A stretch of 64,000 nucleotides of DNA from Jeotgalibacillus malaysiensis (GTDB taxonomy: Bacteria > Bacillota > Bacilli > Bacillales > Jeotgalibacillaceae), in NCBI GenBank assembly GCA_000818095.1, contig CP009416.1:1968501-2032500 (forward strand), written 5' to 3'. Both the position numbers and the translations under genes were made by a program. This document shows, piece by piece, positions 15,407 through 24,821 of this stretch. Position 1 is the stretch's first letter, and every line of letters begins with the position of its first letter. The notes beneath the pieces are model-generated. The model did not search any database, was not told the DNA's origin, and was given only the letters and a program-made list of their open reading frames with translations.

Positions 15407-16285
15407 TTAATATCGTTTTTGATATTTGTTTCGAATAAATACTGCAATTGAATTCATGATAATCAGCAGCCCCATCAGTACGATGATCCCCGCGGCTGCC
15501 ACATCATGGAACGTTACCTGAGGACGTTTAGTCCAGTCAAAGATCTGCATTGGCAGTGCTGTAAATGTACTCATGATGCTGTCAGGTGTGAACATCAGAA
15601 TTGTTGGAATTCCGATTACTACAAGTGGTGCTGTCTCACCAATTGCTCTTGAAAGTGCTAATATTGAGCCTGTCAGAATTCCAGGAATTGATGCCGGCAG
15701 TACTACTCTTAAAATTGTTTGCCATCTCGTAGCACCCATTGCAAAAGAGGCTTCTCTCAATTCGTTTGGCACAGCCCTGATTGCCTCCTGTGATGCTACA
15801 ATGATGATTGGCAGGATCAGAAGACTCATTGTAAGTCCTGCTGCAAGAATGGAAATCCCAAGATCAAAAAACCGTACAAAAATCGTCAGTCCGAGTAATC
15901 CGAATACAACGGAAGGAACGCCGGCCAGGTTAGAGATGTTTACTTTAATAAAATTTGTAAATTTATTCTTTTTCGCATATTCCTCAAGGTAAATCGCTGT
16001 GCCTACACCTAAAAACATTGAAACAGGTGCAACAACAAGCATTAAATAGATCGACCCCTGAATGGCTGCTTTGATTCCTGAATTCTCAGGGATTCTTGAT
16101 GCAAAGCTTGTGAAAAAATCAAAGCTTAGATATTCACTTCCTTGAGTCACGATACGATATAACAGAATCGCAAGAACAATTAAACCAAAACTTGTAGCAG
16201 CTGCAAATACGCCTTTTAAAATCGTGTTCTTAGTCAGACGTGTTTTAGTTTTTGCAGCAACTTCTTCATGATTAACGTACTTCAT
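15407..16285 (-). CDS. pstA: phosphate ABC transporter permease PstA
   Basis: Inner-membrane permease of the Pst complex, 292 residues with about six membrane segments. The ABC-permease EAA loop is EAIRAVPNELREASFAMGATRWQ (first 20 residues and three more). ATG 16285, with AGGGAGGAA upstream inside the end of pstC, is preferred over the longer frame from 16327. Two bases separate it from pstC, so they are co-translated. Confidence 0.95.
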   Translation of the reverse strand: MKYVNHEEVAAKTKTRLTKNTILKGVFAAATSFGLIVLAILLYRIVTQGSEYLSFDFFTSFASRIPENSGIKAAIQGSIYLMLVVAPVSMFLGVGTAIYLEEYAKKNKFTNFIKVNISNLAGVPSVVFGLLGLTIFVRFFDLGISILAAGLTMSLLILPIIIVASQEAIRAVPNELREASFAMGATRWQTILRVVLPASIPGILTGSILALSRAIGETAPLVVIGIPTILMFTPDSIMSTFTALPMQIFDWTKRPQVTFHDVAAAGIIVLMGLLIIMNSIAVFIRNKYQKRY

Positions 16286-16286
16286 A

Positions 16287-17228
16287 TCAATATTCCTCCC
16301 TGAAACGCTTAGAGATGAACTGAGCAAGCATATTCATCGCCAAAGTAAACAGGAATAGTGTAAAACCAACAGCATAGATACTGTAGTAAATAGTTGTACC
16401 ATATCCTGCATCTCCTGTTGTTACCTGTACGATATAAGCTGTCATCGTCTGGATGGATCCTGTTACATCCCAATCAAAGCCAGGCGTTGAACCGGCTGCT
16501 ACTGCAACAATCATGGTTTCTCCAATCGCTCTTGAAATTGCAAGAACAGTAGAAGCAATAATACCTGAAAGTGCTGCAGGCAATACGATCTTAATCGCAA
16601 CCTCAAGCTTTGTTGCACCAAGTGCATATGCACCATCACGCATAGCATTTGGTACAGAAGACATTGCATCTTCTGAAAGGGAAGCAATCATTGGAATAAT
16701 CATAATCCCTACTACGATCCCGGGACTGATCGCATTAAAAATGGCGATCTCAGGAAAGATTGATCTTAAAATCGGTGTCACAAATGTCAGTGCAAAGAAA
16801 CCATAAACAATTGTCGGCACACCAGCTAGTACTTCAAGAATCGGTTTGATAAATCTTCTGACTCTGTCACTCGCATATTCACTCAAAAAAATGGCTGTTG
16901 CAATTCCAATCGGAACAGCAACCAGAGTAGCAATTGCAGTGATCTTTAAAGTCCCTACAACCAGTGGAAGTATCCCATAGGTTGGTGTTGAATTCGCAAA
17001 TGGATACCATTCTGTCCCTGTCAGGAAACTAAAAACATTTACTTCAGTAAAAAAGGTAATCGTTTCAAAAATGAGTGTAAAAACGATCCCTATAGTTGTC
17101 AGAACAGACACTGTTGCAATTAGCAATAAAATTTTTGGAATTAACTTTTCAGTGAACGCCAGAAGACCCCTGTTACTTTTCTTAGCGATCAATTCCTGAA
17201 CCGAAATCTGTGGTTCATTCATAGCCAT
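16287..17228 (-). CDS. pstC: phosphate ABC transporter permease PstC
   Basis: Second permease subunit, 313 residues, six membrane segments. The EAA loop reads EDAMSSVPNAMRDGAYALGA. GAGGAGG lies nine bases before ATG 17228. It pairs with PstA in the membrane and receives phosphate from the lipoprotein PstS. Confidence 0.95.
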   Translation of the reverse strand: MAMNEPQISVQELIAKKSNRGLLAFTEKLIPKILLLIATVSVLTTIGIVFTLIFETITFFTEVNVFSFLTGTEWYPFANSTPTYGILPLVVGTLKITAIATLVAVPIGIATAIFLSEYASDRVRRFIKPILEVLAGVPTIVYGFFALTFVTPILRSIFPEIAIFNAISPGIVVGIMIIPMIASLSEDAMSSVPNAMRDGAYALGATKLEVAIKIVLPAALSGIIASTVLAISRAIGETMIVAVAAGSTPGFDWDVTGSIQTMTAYIVQVTTGDAGYGTTIYYSIYAVGFTLFLFTLAMNMLAQFISKRFREEY

Positions 17229-17267
17229 GATGAAAACCTCCTCATTTATCCAAAGAACATAATGATA

Positions 17268-17294
17268 CGGAAAGCGTGTAAAACACGCTTTCCG
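17268..17294 (-). other. 12-bp perfect hairpin between pstS and pstC
   Basis: Arms CGGAAAGCGTGT and ACACGCTTTCCG with a three-base loop. No U-run follows on the minus strand, so it is more likely an mRNA stabiliser or processing site that keeps pstS message in excess than a full terminator. Confidence 0.6.
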
Positions 17295-17305
17295 GCTGTG
17301 TTTAC

Positions 17306-18274
17306 TTATTCACCTGCAAGTTCTTCAATTGTTGCCATATCTTCGTCGTATACTCCCTGTGGTGCTCTTACGTAACCAACTGCTTCAGAAAGATCACCTG
17401 CATTTCCAATCGCAAACTTGATGAAATCTGCTGTTGCAGGATCTTCCGCTACTGCGTCATTACTTACATATGTGAATAGCGGGCGTGAAAGCGGTGCGTA
17501 TTCACCAGATTCGATTGTTTCATTGTTTGGCTCAACCGGTCCATCACCATTGTCGATCGGAACAGCTCTTAGCGTATCCTGATTTTCAAGGTAGTAAGCA
17601 TAACCGAAGTATCCTACTGCATTAGGTGAACCTAGCACACCCTGTACAAGAACGTTGTCATCTTCTGATAGTGTAGCTGAACGGACGATATCTTCTTCTT
17701 CAAGAATGACTTCATTGAAGTAATCGTATGTTCCTGAGTCAGTACCCGGAGAGTAATACTCAATCGGCTCTTCAGGCCATCCTTCACGAATGTCTGCCCA
17801 AGTCTTTTCTTCTCCTGTTTCAACCCACATTTCTTTTAATTCTTCAACTGTTAAATAATCAACCCAGTCATTTTCCTGGCTTACTACTACAGAAAGCCCG
17901 TCATATGCAAGCTCAACTTCTGTAAAATCAATTCCTGCCTCTTCAAGTCCTGCAGTTTCTTCTTCTGAGATCGGACGTGAAGCATTTGAGAATGCTGTTT
18001 CACCAGCGATAAATTTTTCAAATCCACCACCAGTACCTGAAACTCCTGATGATACTTGAACGCTTGGCTGTGCTGCTGCATATTCTTCAACAATGGCTTC
18101 CATTACAGGAGCTACAGTTGATGATCCGTCACCCTGAACCTGGCCGCTTAATTCTTCTGATGAACCTTCAGAAGCTGTACCTGATCCAGTTGCTTCATCT
18201 TCTCCACCGCAGGCAGCTAAAAATACTGCTGATCCTAAAATGGTTGACATTGCTAGAAATTTTGCGCTTTTCAT
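17306..18274 (-). CDS. pstS: phosphate-binding lipoprotein PstS
   Basis: Extracellular phosphate-binding component of the Pst importer. From ATG 18274 (GGGGGAA upstream) it has 322 residues: a lipoprotein signal with lipobox FLAAC (lipidated Cys22), an acidic linker, then the PBP-like domain. Phosphate contacts include GDGSSTVAPV and SGVSGTGGGFEKF, with TDSGTYDYF further on. The longer frame to 18346 crosses the promoter and is rejected. Regulated by PhoP through the direct repeats upstream. Confidence 0.95.
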   Translation of the reverse strand: MKSAKFLAMSTILGSAVFLAACGGEDEATGSGTASEGSSEELSGQVQGDGSSTVAPVMEAIVEEYAAAQPSVQVSSGVSGTGGGFEKFIAGETAFSNASRPISEEETAGLEEAGIDFTEVELAYDGLSVVVSQENDWVDYLTVEELKEMWVETGEEKTWADIREGWPEEPIEYYSPGTDSGTYDYFNEVILEEEDIVRSATLSEDDNVLVQGVLGSPNAVGYFGYAYYLENQDTLRAVPIDNGDGPVEPNNETIESGEYAPLSRPLFTYVSNDAVAEDPATADFIKFAIGNAGDLSEAVGYVRAPQGVYDEDMATIEELAGE

Positions 18275-18319
18275 TCTGTAATTCCCCCTGTGATATGGTT
18301 GATTTGTCCTACAGCTAAT

Positions 18320-18373
18320 ACAATACACCCCTTCTATTAATCTCATATAAATCTAATGTAAAGGTTTTGTAAA
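18320..18373 (-). promoter_or_regulatory. PhoP box (four direct repeats) and -10 of the pst operon
   Basis: Minus strand: TTTACA (18373-18368), TTTACA (18362-18357), TTTATA (18351-18346), TTAATA (18340-18335), each separated by exactly five bases. All four fit TT(A/T)A(C/T)A, the Bacillus PhoP consensus with 11-base period. A -10-like TATTGT follows at 18325-18320 and there is no good -35, as expected for an activated promoter. Confidence 0.85.
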
Positions 18374-18378
18374 TGAAC

Positions 18379-18419
18379 AAAAAAACTGAGTATCGCTTAT
18401 TGCGATACTCAGTTTTTTT
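18379..18419 (-). terminator. terminator of the class B PBP gene
   Basis: Stem of 18 bp (18379-18396 with 18402-18419), AAAAAAACTGAGTATCGC and its complement, loop of five, U7 at the end of the minus-strand arm. It ends six bases before the first PhoP repeat. Confidence 0.9.
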
Positions 18420-18423
18420 ATCA

Positions 18424-20607
18424 TTATTGACCTTCTTCTGCCTGCTCTGCTGTCACTTCCACCTGCTGATCTTCATCAGCTCCGCCTTCATTCATTCTCT
18501 TTTCTCTTAAGTCGAAATAGACTTCAAGCGCTTTAGTTCCAACGTTTTCATTCACGTCCTCACGAAGCGGTGAGTTTGCAACGTTTGGATAAACCCAAGG
18601 TGCAAGGACTGAAAATGCGACTTCCGGTTTATCATATGGTGCAAAACCTACGAGTGTTGAATTAGTCGTTTCAGGCGCTGCTAATCCTCTTGACCGATAA
18701 AGTTCATCATATTTAGGACCAAAATACACTACTTCTGCAGTACCAGTCTTACCACCCGCTTCATAGCCGTTTCCGATAAAGTCTCTTCCTGTACCCTGAG
18801 GACCGTTGAATGAGCGGTAAAAGCCTGCTTTCACATGATCAAGTTCAGCCTGGGTATTATCAAGTTTATTTAAGACACGGGGTTTCATTGCTTTTACTAG
18901 CGGTCCTAGTGTTTCATTATCAGCACTTGGTTCGCGAATCTCTTTAACTACAGTAGGTGCAACTCTATTTCCGCCATTTATAACAGTAGAAACATATTGA
19001 ACCATTTGCATCGGAGTATAAGTGTCAAACTGTCCAATTGATAAATCCAGTAATTTACCCGGTATTAAGTCGAGTGGATTATTAGTCTGGTAACCAACAC
19101 TCTCACCCGGTAAATCTATACCTGTTTCACTTCCAAGACCAAACTGTCCAAAGTAGTTTCTCATTTTAGTAAAAGTGCTTGGACCAATATCAATTGGCTG
19201 CTGAGGCACATAGTTAGCACCTGACATACCAATAGCAATTTTAAACATATATCCGTTTGATGATCGTTCAAGTGCATAAAGATCGTTTATAGGATTTGGT
19301 AATGTCCCGTACCATGAGCCTTTAGGGTCAGTACCAGGAAATCTAATAATTTCATCTCTCAAATACGAACCAGGCGAAATCACACCATCCTGATAACCTG
19401 AAAGCACAGTCGCTCCCTTAATAGAAGAACCTGCTTCATATGCACTTGTAAACGTTCCAATGTTATAATCCTGAATTTCCGGTCCCTCATCTGTTTCTAC
19501 ATACTGTTTACCTGCCATTGCAAGCAGCTCACCTGTGTTCGGGTCCATCATGACAAGGAACAGTCTATCCATCAGGTTACGTCCCGGATCGGCTTTGAGT
19601 CTTCTTAACTCATCTTCAACGACCTGTTCAAGTGCCTGCTGAAGCTCGATATCAATTGAAAGCACTAAATCTTTCCCGCGCTCACCCTGCTGAATCAGCT
19701 GTGAATCGATCACGTTTCCGGCTTTATCAGTAATGGTACGCACTTTAGACTTTTGTCCCTGGAGCACTTCTTCATACTCAAGTTCCAGATAACTTGTGCC
19801 AACCCGGTCGTTTCGTGCGTAATCTCTCGCAAGATAATACTCTATTTGATCTTCTGGGATTGATCTGACACTGCCGAGAACAGACCTTAGCACGTCACCA
19901 TATGGATACTCTCTTTGCCAGTCAACAGTTGAATTAACACCAGGCAGAGAATCGAGGTGTTCACTCACTGTTGCGAATTCCTCATCCGTTACCCCTTCAT
20001 TTTTAATGATCTGAGGTGATAGATTGTACCCTGTCTGCATCTGTCTGTACACTGCAAGGATTTCCATTTCCTGATCTGTAATTTCAGCCAGCTCTTCTTC
20101 TGTAATTCTGTCACGGATCAGCTTATCATAATCATTTTGTGACAGTTCACCTTCATCGTACAGTGCACGCTCTTCATCAGTTATTTTGGCATCTGCGCGC
20201 TCTTTGTTTTCACGGATCCAGTAATCCTGAATGTCGCGATCCTGAACATCATCTGTAGACAGCTCAATCATGTCTGCAAGCTTCGTCGCTACTTCCATCA
20301 TTTCGTCCTGCGAAGTCTGCTGTGTTTTTGTATAGGTAATCGCGTTCACAGGGCGGTTATCTACAATGACTTTACCGTTTCTGTCAAAAATTTTTCCGCG
20401 CGGCACACTGGCATTTACAACGACCTCTTCAGTTCGTTCAAGCTGCCTTGTGAAATCTTCTCCATTCACAATCTGCAGTACACCCAGTCTTAATATTAAT
20501 GCGGAAAATAATAAAAATACTGCAAAGAATAAGATATTCATTCTTGCAGCAAGAAAATTCTTTTTCATTTTCTTTGCTTTTTTTGTACGGGACTGATTCT
20601 TTTTCAA
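18424..20607 (-). CDS. pbpA: class B penicillin-binding protein 2 (transpeptidase)
   Basis: Membrane-bound DD-transpeptidase that cross-links peptidoglycan, probably with an elongation role as for B. subtilis PbpA, also found between sodA and pstS. 727 residues: a basic N-terminus, one membrane helix (24-45), a PBP dimer domain with the RGKIFDRNG motif at 70-78, and the transpeptidase domain. Active-site motifs: Ser394-Ser-Ile-Lys397 (SxxK), Ser449-Ser-Asn451 (SxN) and Lys620-Thr-Gly622 (KTG). Start TTG 20607 has AAGGGAG seven bases upstream. The last 20 residues are a Glu/Gln-rich acidic tail. Confidence 0.95.
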   Translation of the reverse strand: MKKNQSRTKKAKKMKKNFLAARMNILFFAVFLLFSALILRLGVLQIVNGEDFTRQLERTEEVVVNASVPRGKIFDRNGKVIVDNRPVNAITYTKTQQTSQDEMMEVATKLADMIELSTDDVQDRDIQDYWIRENKERADAKITDEERALYDEGELSQNDYDKLIRDRITEEELAEITDQEMEILAVYRQMQTGYNLSPQIIKNEGVTDEEFATVSEHLDSLPGVNSTVDWQREYPYGDVLRSVLGSVRSIPEDQIEYYLARDYARNDRVGTSYLELEYEEVLQGQKSKVRTITDKAGNVIDSQLIQQGERGKDLVLSIDIELQQALEQVVEDELRRLKADPGRNLMDRLFLVMMDPNTGELLAMAGKQYVETDEGPEIQDYNIGTFTSAYEAGSSIKGATVLSGYQDGVISPGSYLRDEIIRFPGTDPKGSWYGTLPNPINDLYALERSSNGYMFKIAIGMSGANYVPQQPIDIGPSTFTKMRNYFGQFGLGSETGIDLPGESVGYQTNNPLDLIPGKLLDLSIGQFDTYTPMQMVQYVSTVINGGNRVAPTVVKEIREPSADNETLGPLVKAMKPRVLNKLDNTQAELDHVKAGFYRSFNGPQGTGRDFIGNGYEAGGKTGTAEVVYFGPKYDELYRSRGLAAPETTNSTLVGFAPYDKPEVAFSVLAPWVYPNVANSPLREDVNENVGTKALEVYFDLREKRMNEGGADEDQQVEVTAEQAEEGQ

Positions 20608-20776
20608 TAAGAGTCTCCCTTTCTTTTATAATTTCACATAGCACAATTTTAAAGGAATCTATCAAATATTACTAGAGGATGACGTGTTATTTCATTAAAA
20701 GGTCAAATACTCATATCATTCCTTCATTTGGCTCATATGACTATTTTTACAGAAAGTCAGCAGAATCATAAAAAAA

Positions 20777-20801
20777 GACTGACGATATGGAATCGTCAGT
20801 C
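20777..20801 (-). terminator. terminator of sodA
   Basis: Minus-strand stem GACTGACGAT / ATCGTCAGTC, five-base loop, then U6-7. Confidence 0.88.
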
Positions 20802-20813
20802 GAGTAGCATTTA

Positions 20814-21422
20814 TTATTTTGCTGAAGTGTAAAGCTTCTCAACAGCATTCCAGTCTACAACACTCCAGAAAGCGTTAATGTAGTCAGGACGCTTGTTCTG
20901 ATACTTCAGATAGTATGCATGCTCCCAAACATCAAGACCAAGAACAGGTGTTTTACCATCTGTTAATGGAGAGTCCTGATTTGGCGTGCTTGTGATTTCA
21001 AGTTCTCCGTTGTTTACAACCAGCCAAGCCCAGCCTGAACCGAAACGGCCTGCACCAGCTGCAGCGAATTCTTCCTTGAATTTGTCGAAGCTTCCAAACT
21101 TGCTGTTAATTGCAGAAGCAAGGTCGCCTGAAGGCTCGCCGCCACCATTTGGAGATAGAATCTTCCAGAAGAATGAGTGGTTAGCGTGTCCGCCGCCGTT
21201 ATTACGAACTGCAGTACGGATTGATTCCGGTACGCTGTTCAGATCAGCAACAAGCTCATCAATTGATTTTGCCTGAAGATCATCGTGACCTTCTAGTGCG
21301 TCATTTAATTTTGTTACGTAAGTGTTGTGGTGCTTTGTGTGGTGGATATTCATTGTTTCCTTGTCAAAATGCGGTTCTAATGCATCATAAGAATAAGGTA
21401 GTTCTGGTAAAGTGTAAGCCAT
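20814..21422 (-). CDS. sodA: superoxide dismutase (Mn/Fe family)
   Basis: Dismutates superoxide in the cytoplasm. 202 residues. Metal ligands are in [13 protein letters not shown] (first His), [12 protein letters not shown] (second) and [13 protein letters not shown] (Asp and His). The Gly-Gly around [13 protein letters not shown] is as in manganese-type enzymes. SD AAGGAGG lies upstream of ATG 21422. The 5' untranslated region carries a small hairpin TTCCGC/GCGGAA and the promoter contains a palindrome (listed separately). Confidence 0.96.
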   Translation of the reverse strand: MAYTLPELPYSYDALEPHFDKETMNIHHTKHHNTYVTKLNDALEGHDDLQAKSIDELVADLNSVPESIRTAVRNNGGGHANHSFFWKILSPNGGGEPSGDLASAINSKFGSFDKFKEEFAAAGAGRFGSGWAWLVVNNGELEITSTPNQDSPLTDGKTPVLGLDVWEHAYYLKYQNKRPDYINAFWSVVDWNAVEKLYTSAK

Positions 21423-21484
21423 GATTGAATTCCTCCTTGTATGTAGTGTAATTTTCCGCGTAATGCGGAATCAACTGTTTTCAG

Positions 21485-21511
21485 ATTATCAGAATAGATC
21501 ATTCTATTCAA
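21485..21511 (-). promoter_or_regulatory. sodA promoter with palindrome in the spacer
   Basis: Minus strand TTGAAT (21511-21506), 15-base spacer, GATAAT (21490-21485). The palindrome GAATAG-N6-CTATTC (21492-21509) covers spacer and -35, so a repressor could bind there. A cre-like sequence TTGCAAACGCTTTTT lies at 21522-21536 on the plus strand, with one mismatch to the core. Confidence 0.4.
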
Positions 21512-21554
21512 TTAATAAGCATTGCAAACGCTTTTTTCAGTCAAAAGACCGAAA

Positions 21555-22052
21555 TCATACATACAAAAAGAAAATAATGATCATAACTGCCTGAATCGTA
21601 CCCTTTGTGATCACTGATGTGATAAATCCAATCAGCGATCCAAAACCGATCTTCAGCGCCTGTTTAAACGGTGTTCGATTTACTAGCAATTCACCAATGA
21701 CTGCGCCTGCAAGCGGTCCAAGCAGGATTCCGATGACAGGAATAAGAAAAGGACCGATTAAAAGACCAATCGTACTTCCCCAAATGCCGGCTTTAGATCC
21801 CCCGAACCTTTTAACACCAAATAAATTTGCTGCATAATCTGCTCCAAATAACAAAATGATAAACAGAATTTGTACAGTCCAGAAAAACCAGGTGAAATCT
21901 GAAAAGGTGAAAAATAATCCGTACAGGATAAAGCCAAGCAAAATAAACAGTACGCTTGGAATGATTGGATAAACCAGTCCGATAAAGGCAATTGCGAAGC
22001 TTAAAATAATGAATATCCAAAATATCGTATCTATGACGCTCATTCCCTCCAT
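21555..22052 (-). CDS. yqgC: DUF456 family membrane protein YqgC
   Basis: 165-residue protein, almost entirely hydrophobic with about five or six membrane segments and several glycine-rich turns ([31 protein letters not shown]) characteristic of DUF456. Function unknown. It neighbours sodA as in B. subtilis. ATG 22052 has AGGAAAG upstream; the ATG three codons later is the alternative. Confidence 0.85.
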   Translation of the reverse strand: MEGMSVIDTIFWIFIILSFAIAFIGLVYPIIPSVLFILLGFILYGLFFTFSDFTWFFWTVQILFIILLFGADYAANLFGVKRFGGSKAGIWGSTIGLLIGPFLIPVIGILLGPLAGAVIGELLVNRTPFKQALKIGFGSLIGFITSVITKGTIQAVMIIIFFLYV

Positions 22053-22081
22053 GCTTTCCTAGTTTCAATTAGTATAACAAA

Positions 22082-22111
22082 AAATGCCGGCTGACACCTC
22101 AGCCGGCATTT
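22082..22111. terminator. hairpin after the Na/Pi cotransporter gene
   Basis: Arms AAATGCCGGCTGA (22082-22094) and their complement (22099-22111), loop CACC. It lies 5 bases after the stop of the minus-strand gene and before yqgC. Confidence 0.8.
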
Positions 22112-22115
22112 ACGT

Positions 22116-23747
22116 TTATTTTCTGATTCCAAGTACTGCTTCTGCAATATTAACTGAATGATCGCCAATACGCTCAAGGTTTGAAATAATGTCAACAAAT
22201 ACTATTCCTGCCTGACCGCTGCACGCTCCTTCATTCAAACGGAGAATATGCTTCTTGCGGAATTTACGCTCCATTTTATCAAGAAGATCTTCTTTTTCAG
22301 CGACGCTTCGAGCCTTATCATGATCATTTGTATCAAGAGACTCAATAGACTGAGATACTGCTTCAATCGTTAGTGTAAACATTTCATTCAGATCTTCCAT
22401 TGCTTCACTTGTCATTTTAACTTTATTAGCCTGCTGATAATCTACAAGCTCAATGACGTTTTCAAAGTGGTCACCGATACGCTCAATATCACGAACGGTA
22501 TCCATTAACACAGAATGACGTTCTGATTCCTGTGCAGAAAGTGAACTTGATGAAAGCTGAATCAGATAGTCAGTAATTTTTGAATCGAGATTATTAATTG
22601 CATCCTCAACCTGATAGCCGAGCTCTGCATTTTTTTTATTTTTTGTTTTCAGATATTCGAATGATTCAGTCAGACCCTGCACTGCAAATTGACCCATACG
22701 TAAAACCTCTTCTTTTGCCTGTCCAAGCGCAATTGAAGGAGACTGTTCAATAAAGTTAGGATCAAGGTGTTTAGGCTTAAATTCAACTACCACATCATTA
22801 CCAGGAACTACTCTAGTAACAACCCATGCAAGTGCTGCGATGAATGGGAACTGAATGATTGTATTTGAAACGTTGAAAGTACCGTGTGCAAATGCAATCT
22901 GCATTTCAGGATTAAGATTCATAAATTGATCAATCCACACGATAAAGGATGTGAATGGGATCAATAAAATCAGGAATAATACAGAACCAATTACGTTAAA
23001 CATTACGTGTACCATTGCGGCACGTTTTGCAGCAACTGAAGCACCGATTGATGCCAGCACAGCTGTAATTGTTGTACCGATATTATCACCAAATAGAACT
23101 GGCAGTGCAGCCTGAAGAGTGATTAAATCTTCAGAGTAAAGTCCCTGCAGGATACCAATTGTCGCACTTGAACTCTGAACAACGACCGTAAATACTGTTC
23201 CGATCACAACGCCAAGAATTGGAATTTCACTCATACTTTGAGTCAGGTCAATGAATGCCTGAAGCTCACGAAGCGGCTTCATTCCCTCTCCCATCAGTTC
23301 AAGACCATAGAATAGTCCACCAAATCCGAAAACAACCATACCAAGGTTATTCACTTGAGGTTTCTTTACAAAGAATAGAAGAAATGCACCAACCGCAATA
23401 ATTGGTAATGCATAAGCACCAATGTCAAAACCGATAATAAATGCCGTTACTGTTGTACCAATATTGGCACCCATAATCACACCGATTGCCTGACGAAGTG
23501 TCATAAACCCGGCACTAACAAGTCCTATTACAATAACTGTAGTACCTGAACTGGACTGTATAAGAATCGTTACAACAATACCCGCAAGGACCCCCATAAA
23601 CGGATTTGTCGTGAAACGGTCTAGAATTGCTCTCAGTCTGTCACCAGCTGATTTCTGAAGACCATCTCCCATGAACTTCAAACCAAATAGAAATATCCCA
23701 AGTCCTCCGATAAATGTAAAGAAGACTTCCTGCCAATTCACTTCCAT
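22116..23747 (-). CDS. Na/Pi cotransporter family protein with C-terminal PhoU-like domain
   Basis: 543 residues. The N-terminal half is the NptA/PNaS-type transporter with two inverted repeats, each with the signature QSSS (ILIQSSSGTT and VVVQSSSATI) and GANIGTT/GDNIGTT. The C-terminal 200 residues are PhoU-like helices with two ERIGDH motifs. It probably moves phosphate across the membrane with sodium. The same architecture is seen in B. subtilis YqeW, which sits between rpsU and yqeV; here the gene is elsewhere. ATG 23747 follows CAGGGG. Confidence 0.9.
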   Translation of the reverse strand: MEVNWQEVFFTFIGGLGIFLFGLKFMGDGLQKSAGDRLRAILDRFTTNPFMGVLAGIVVTILIQSSSGTTVIVIGLVSAGFMTLRQAIGVIMGANIGTTVTAFIIGFDIGAYALPIIAVGAFLLFFVKKPQVNNLGMVVFGFGGLFYGLELMGEGMKPLRELQAFIDLTQSMSEIPILGVVIGTVFTVVVQSSSATIGILQGLYSEDLITLQAALPVLFGDNIGTTITAVLASIGASVAAKRAAMVHVMFNVIGSVLFLILLIPFTSFIVWIDQFMNLNPEMQIAFAHGTFNVSNTIIQFPFIAALAWVVTRVVPGNDVVVEFKPKHLDPNFIEQSPSIALGQAKEEVLRMGQFAVQGLTESFEYLKTKNKKNAELGYQVEDAINNLDSKITDYLIQLSSSSLSAQESERHSVLMDTVRDIERIGDHFENVIELVDYQQANKVKMTSEAMEDLNEMFTLTIEAVSQSIESLDTNDHDKARSVAEKEDLLDKMERKFRKKHILRLNEGACSGQAGIVFVDIISNLERIGDHSVNIAEAVLGIRK

Positions 23748-23927
23748 GATTTCAACCCCTGTTAAACAAATTTAGTCATACTTCTTGAAAACCCTCCACA
23801 ATTATTAATTCTTTGCACGATATAAGTAAAGGGGTTAGATCAAATCTTTACAATCGGTTAATAATAGCGCGCTAATATTACAATTATGTTACAAAAACAA
23901 ACGCTTACTTTCTTATTTTTCTTACAT

Positions 23928-23957
23928 TTGCCCTTTTATATAGGATAAACGTACAAT
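23928..23957 (+). promoter_or_regulatory. promoter of yqgB
   Basis: TTGCCC (23928-23933), 18-base spacer, TACAAT (23952-23957), 35 bases before the start codon. Confidence 0.5.
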
Positions 23958-23992
23958 ATAAAAGTGTCTAACTTACATCGGAGGGTTTGTTA

Positions 23993-24766
23993 TTGAACAT
24001 ATTTAAACAACTTTTTAAGAGTCTTTATTCACCAAAGGATATTGCAAGATTCCGATTTCAGGGAATCGGAAAAACGATTTTATTTGTATTTCTACTCGCT
24101 TTTCTTTCCATTATACCTGCCATCATTCAGGTAGCCACAATTGGACAGGGGCTCTTTTCAGAGGGTGAAGATCTGCTGTTAAATGATCTCCCTGCATTTG
24201 AAGTTCAGGATGGACGATTGCAGTCTGACGTATCTGCAGTAGCTGAAGCAAGCAGCAGCGGTATTACGTTTTATATAGACGGAACGAATGAAATGACATC
24301 TGAGGAACTGACGGGTGAAGATGCAGCAGTTGCTTTTTTATCCGATCGTCTTGCTGTCGCGACCGGTGGCAGTGTACAGGAATACCAGTATGATACGTTT
24401 GAGGGGTTTGATATAAGCAGTGAAGGCATAGCTTCTTTACTCAATTCACTTGAAGGTGCAAAATACATCATTTACTTTTTTATTCTGGCGTTTATATTTA
24501 TTCTCGTTGCCGGCATGCTGTTTATTAAAGCGACTATATTTGGCTGGATTGGTACAAAGCTTGCTTCAGCAGCCCGAAGAAAGCTTACTTATCGCCACAG
24601 CTTCAGGATGGCCGCATACAGTTCAGCACTGCCCGTTGTTTTCTTTCTTATGGCTGATCTTGCAGGATCCATTATCCCATTTGGTACGCTGATCAACTGG
24701 TTTGTGACAGGGCTAATGCTTTATCTTTCTATAAAAGAGATTCCCCTGCCTAAAAAGAAAGCTTAA
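23993..24766 (+). CDS. yqgB: DUF1189 family membrane protein YqgB
   Basis: 257-residue integral membrane protein of unknown function. TTG 23993 is chosen because GGAGGG ends seven bases upstream. N-terminus NIFKQLFKSLYSPKDIARFRFQ is typical of DUF1189. A membrane segment (about 28-45) is followed by an extracytoplasmic acidic domain (46-152), then three or four membrane segments. The family carries the C-terminal RLTYRHSFRMAAYSSALPV-like motif, here KLTYRHSFRMAAYSSA. Confidence 0.85.
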   Translation: MNIFKQLFKSLYSPKDIARFRFQGIGKTILFVFLLAFLSIIPAIIQVATIGQGLFSEGEDLLLNDLPAFEVQDGRLQSDVSAVAEASSSGITFYIDGTNEMTSEELTGEDAAVAFLSDRLAVATGGSVQEYQYDTFEGFDISSEGIASLLNSLEGAKYIIYFFILAFIFILVAGMLFIKATIFGWIGTKLASAARRKLTYRHSFRMAAYSSALPVVFFLMADLAGSIIPFGTLINWFVTGLMLYLSIKEIPLPKKKA

Positions 24767-24821
24767 AGATTAATAGGCGTATCCGAGCCAACAATGATCT
24801 TTATACAGTGAAGCGTAAAAT

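Noticed and set aside
15573-15992. Long plus-strand open frames opposite pstA, pstC, cshB, nfo and floA
   Set aside because: They lie wholly inside well-supported genes on the other strand, without SD sites or recognisable protein features.
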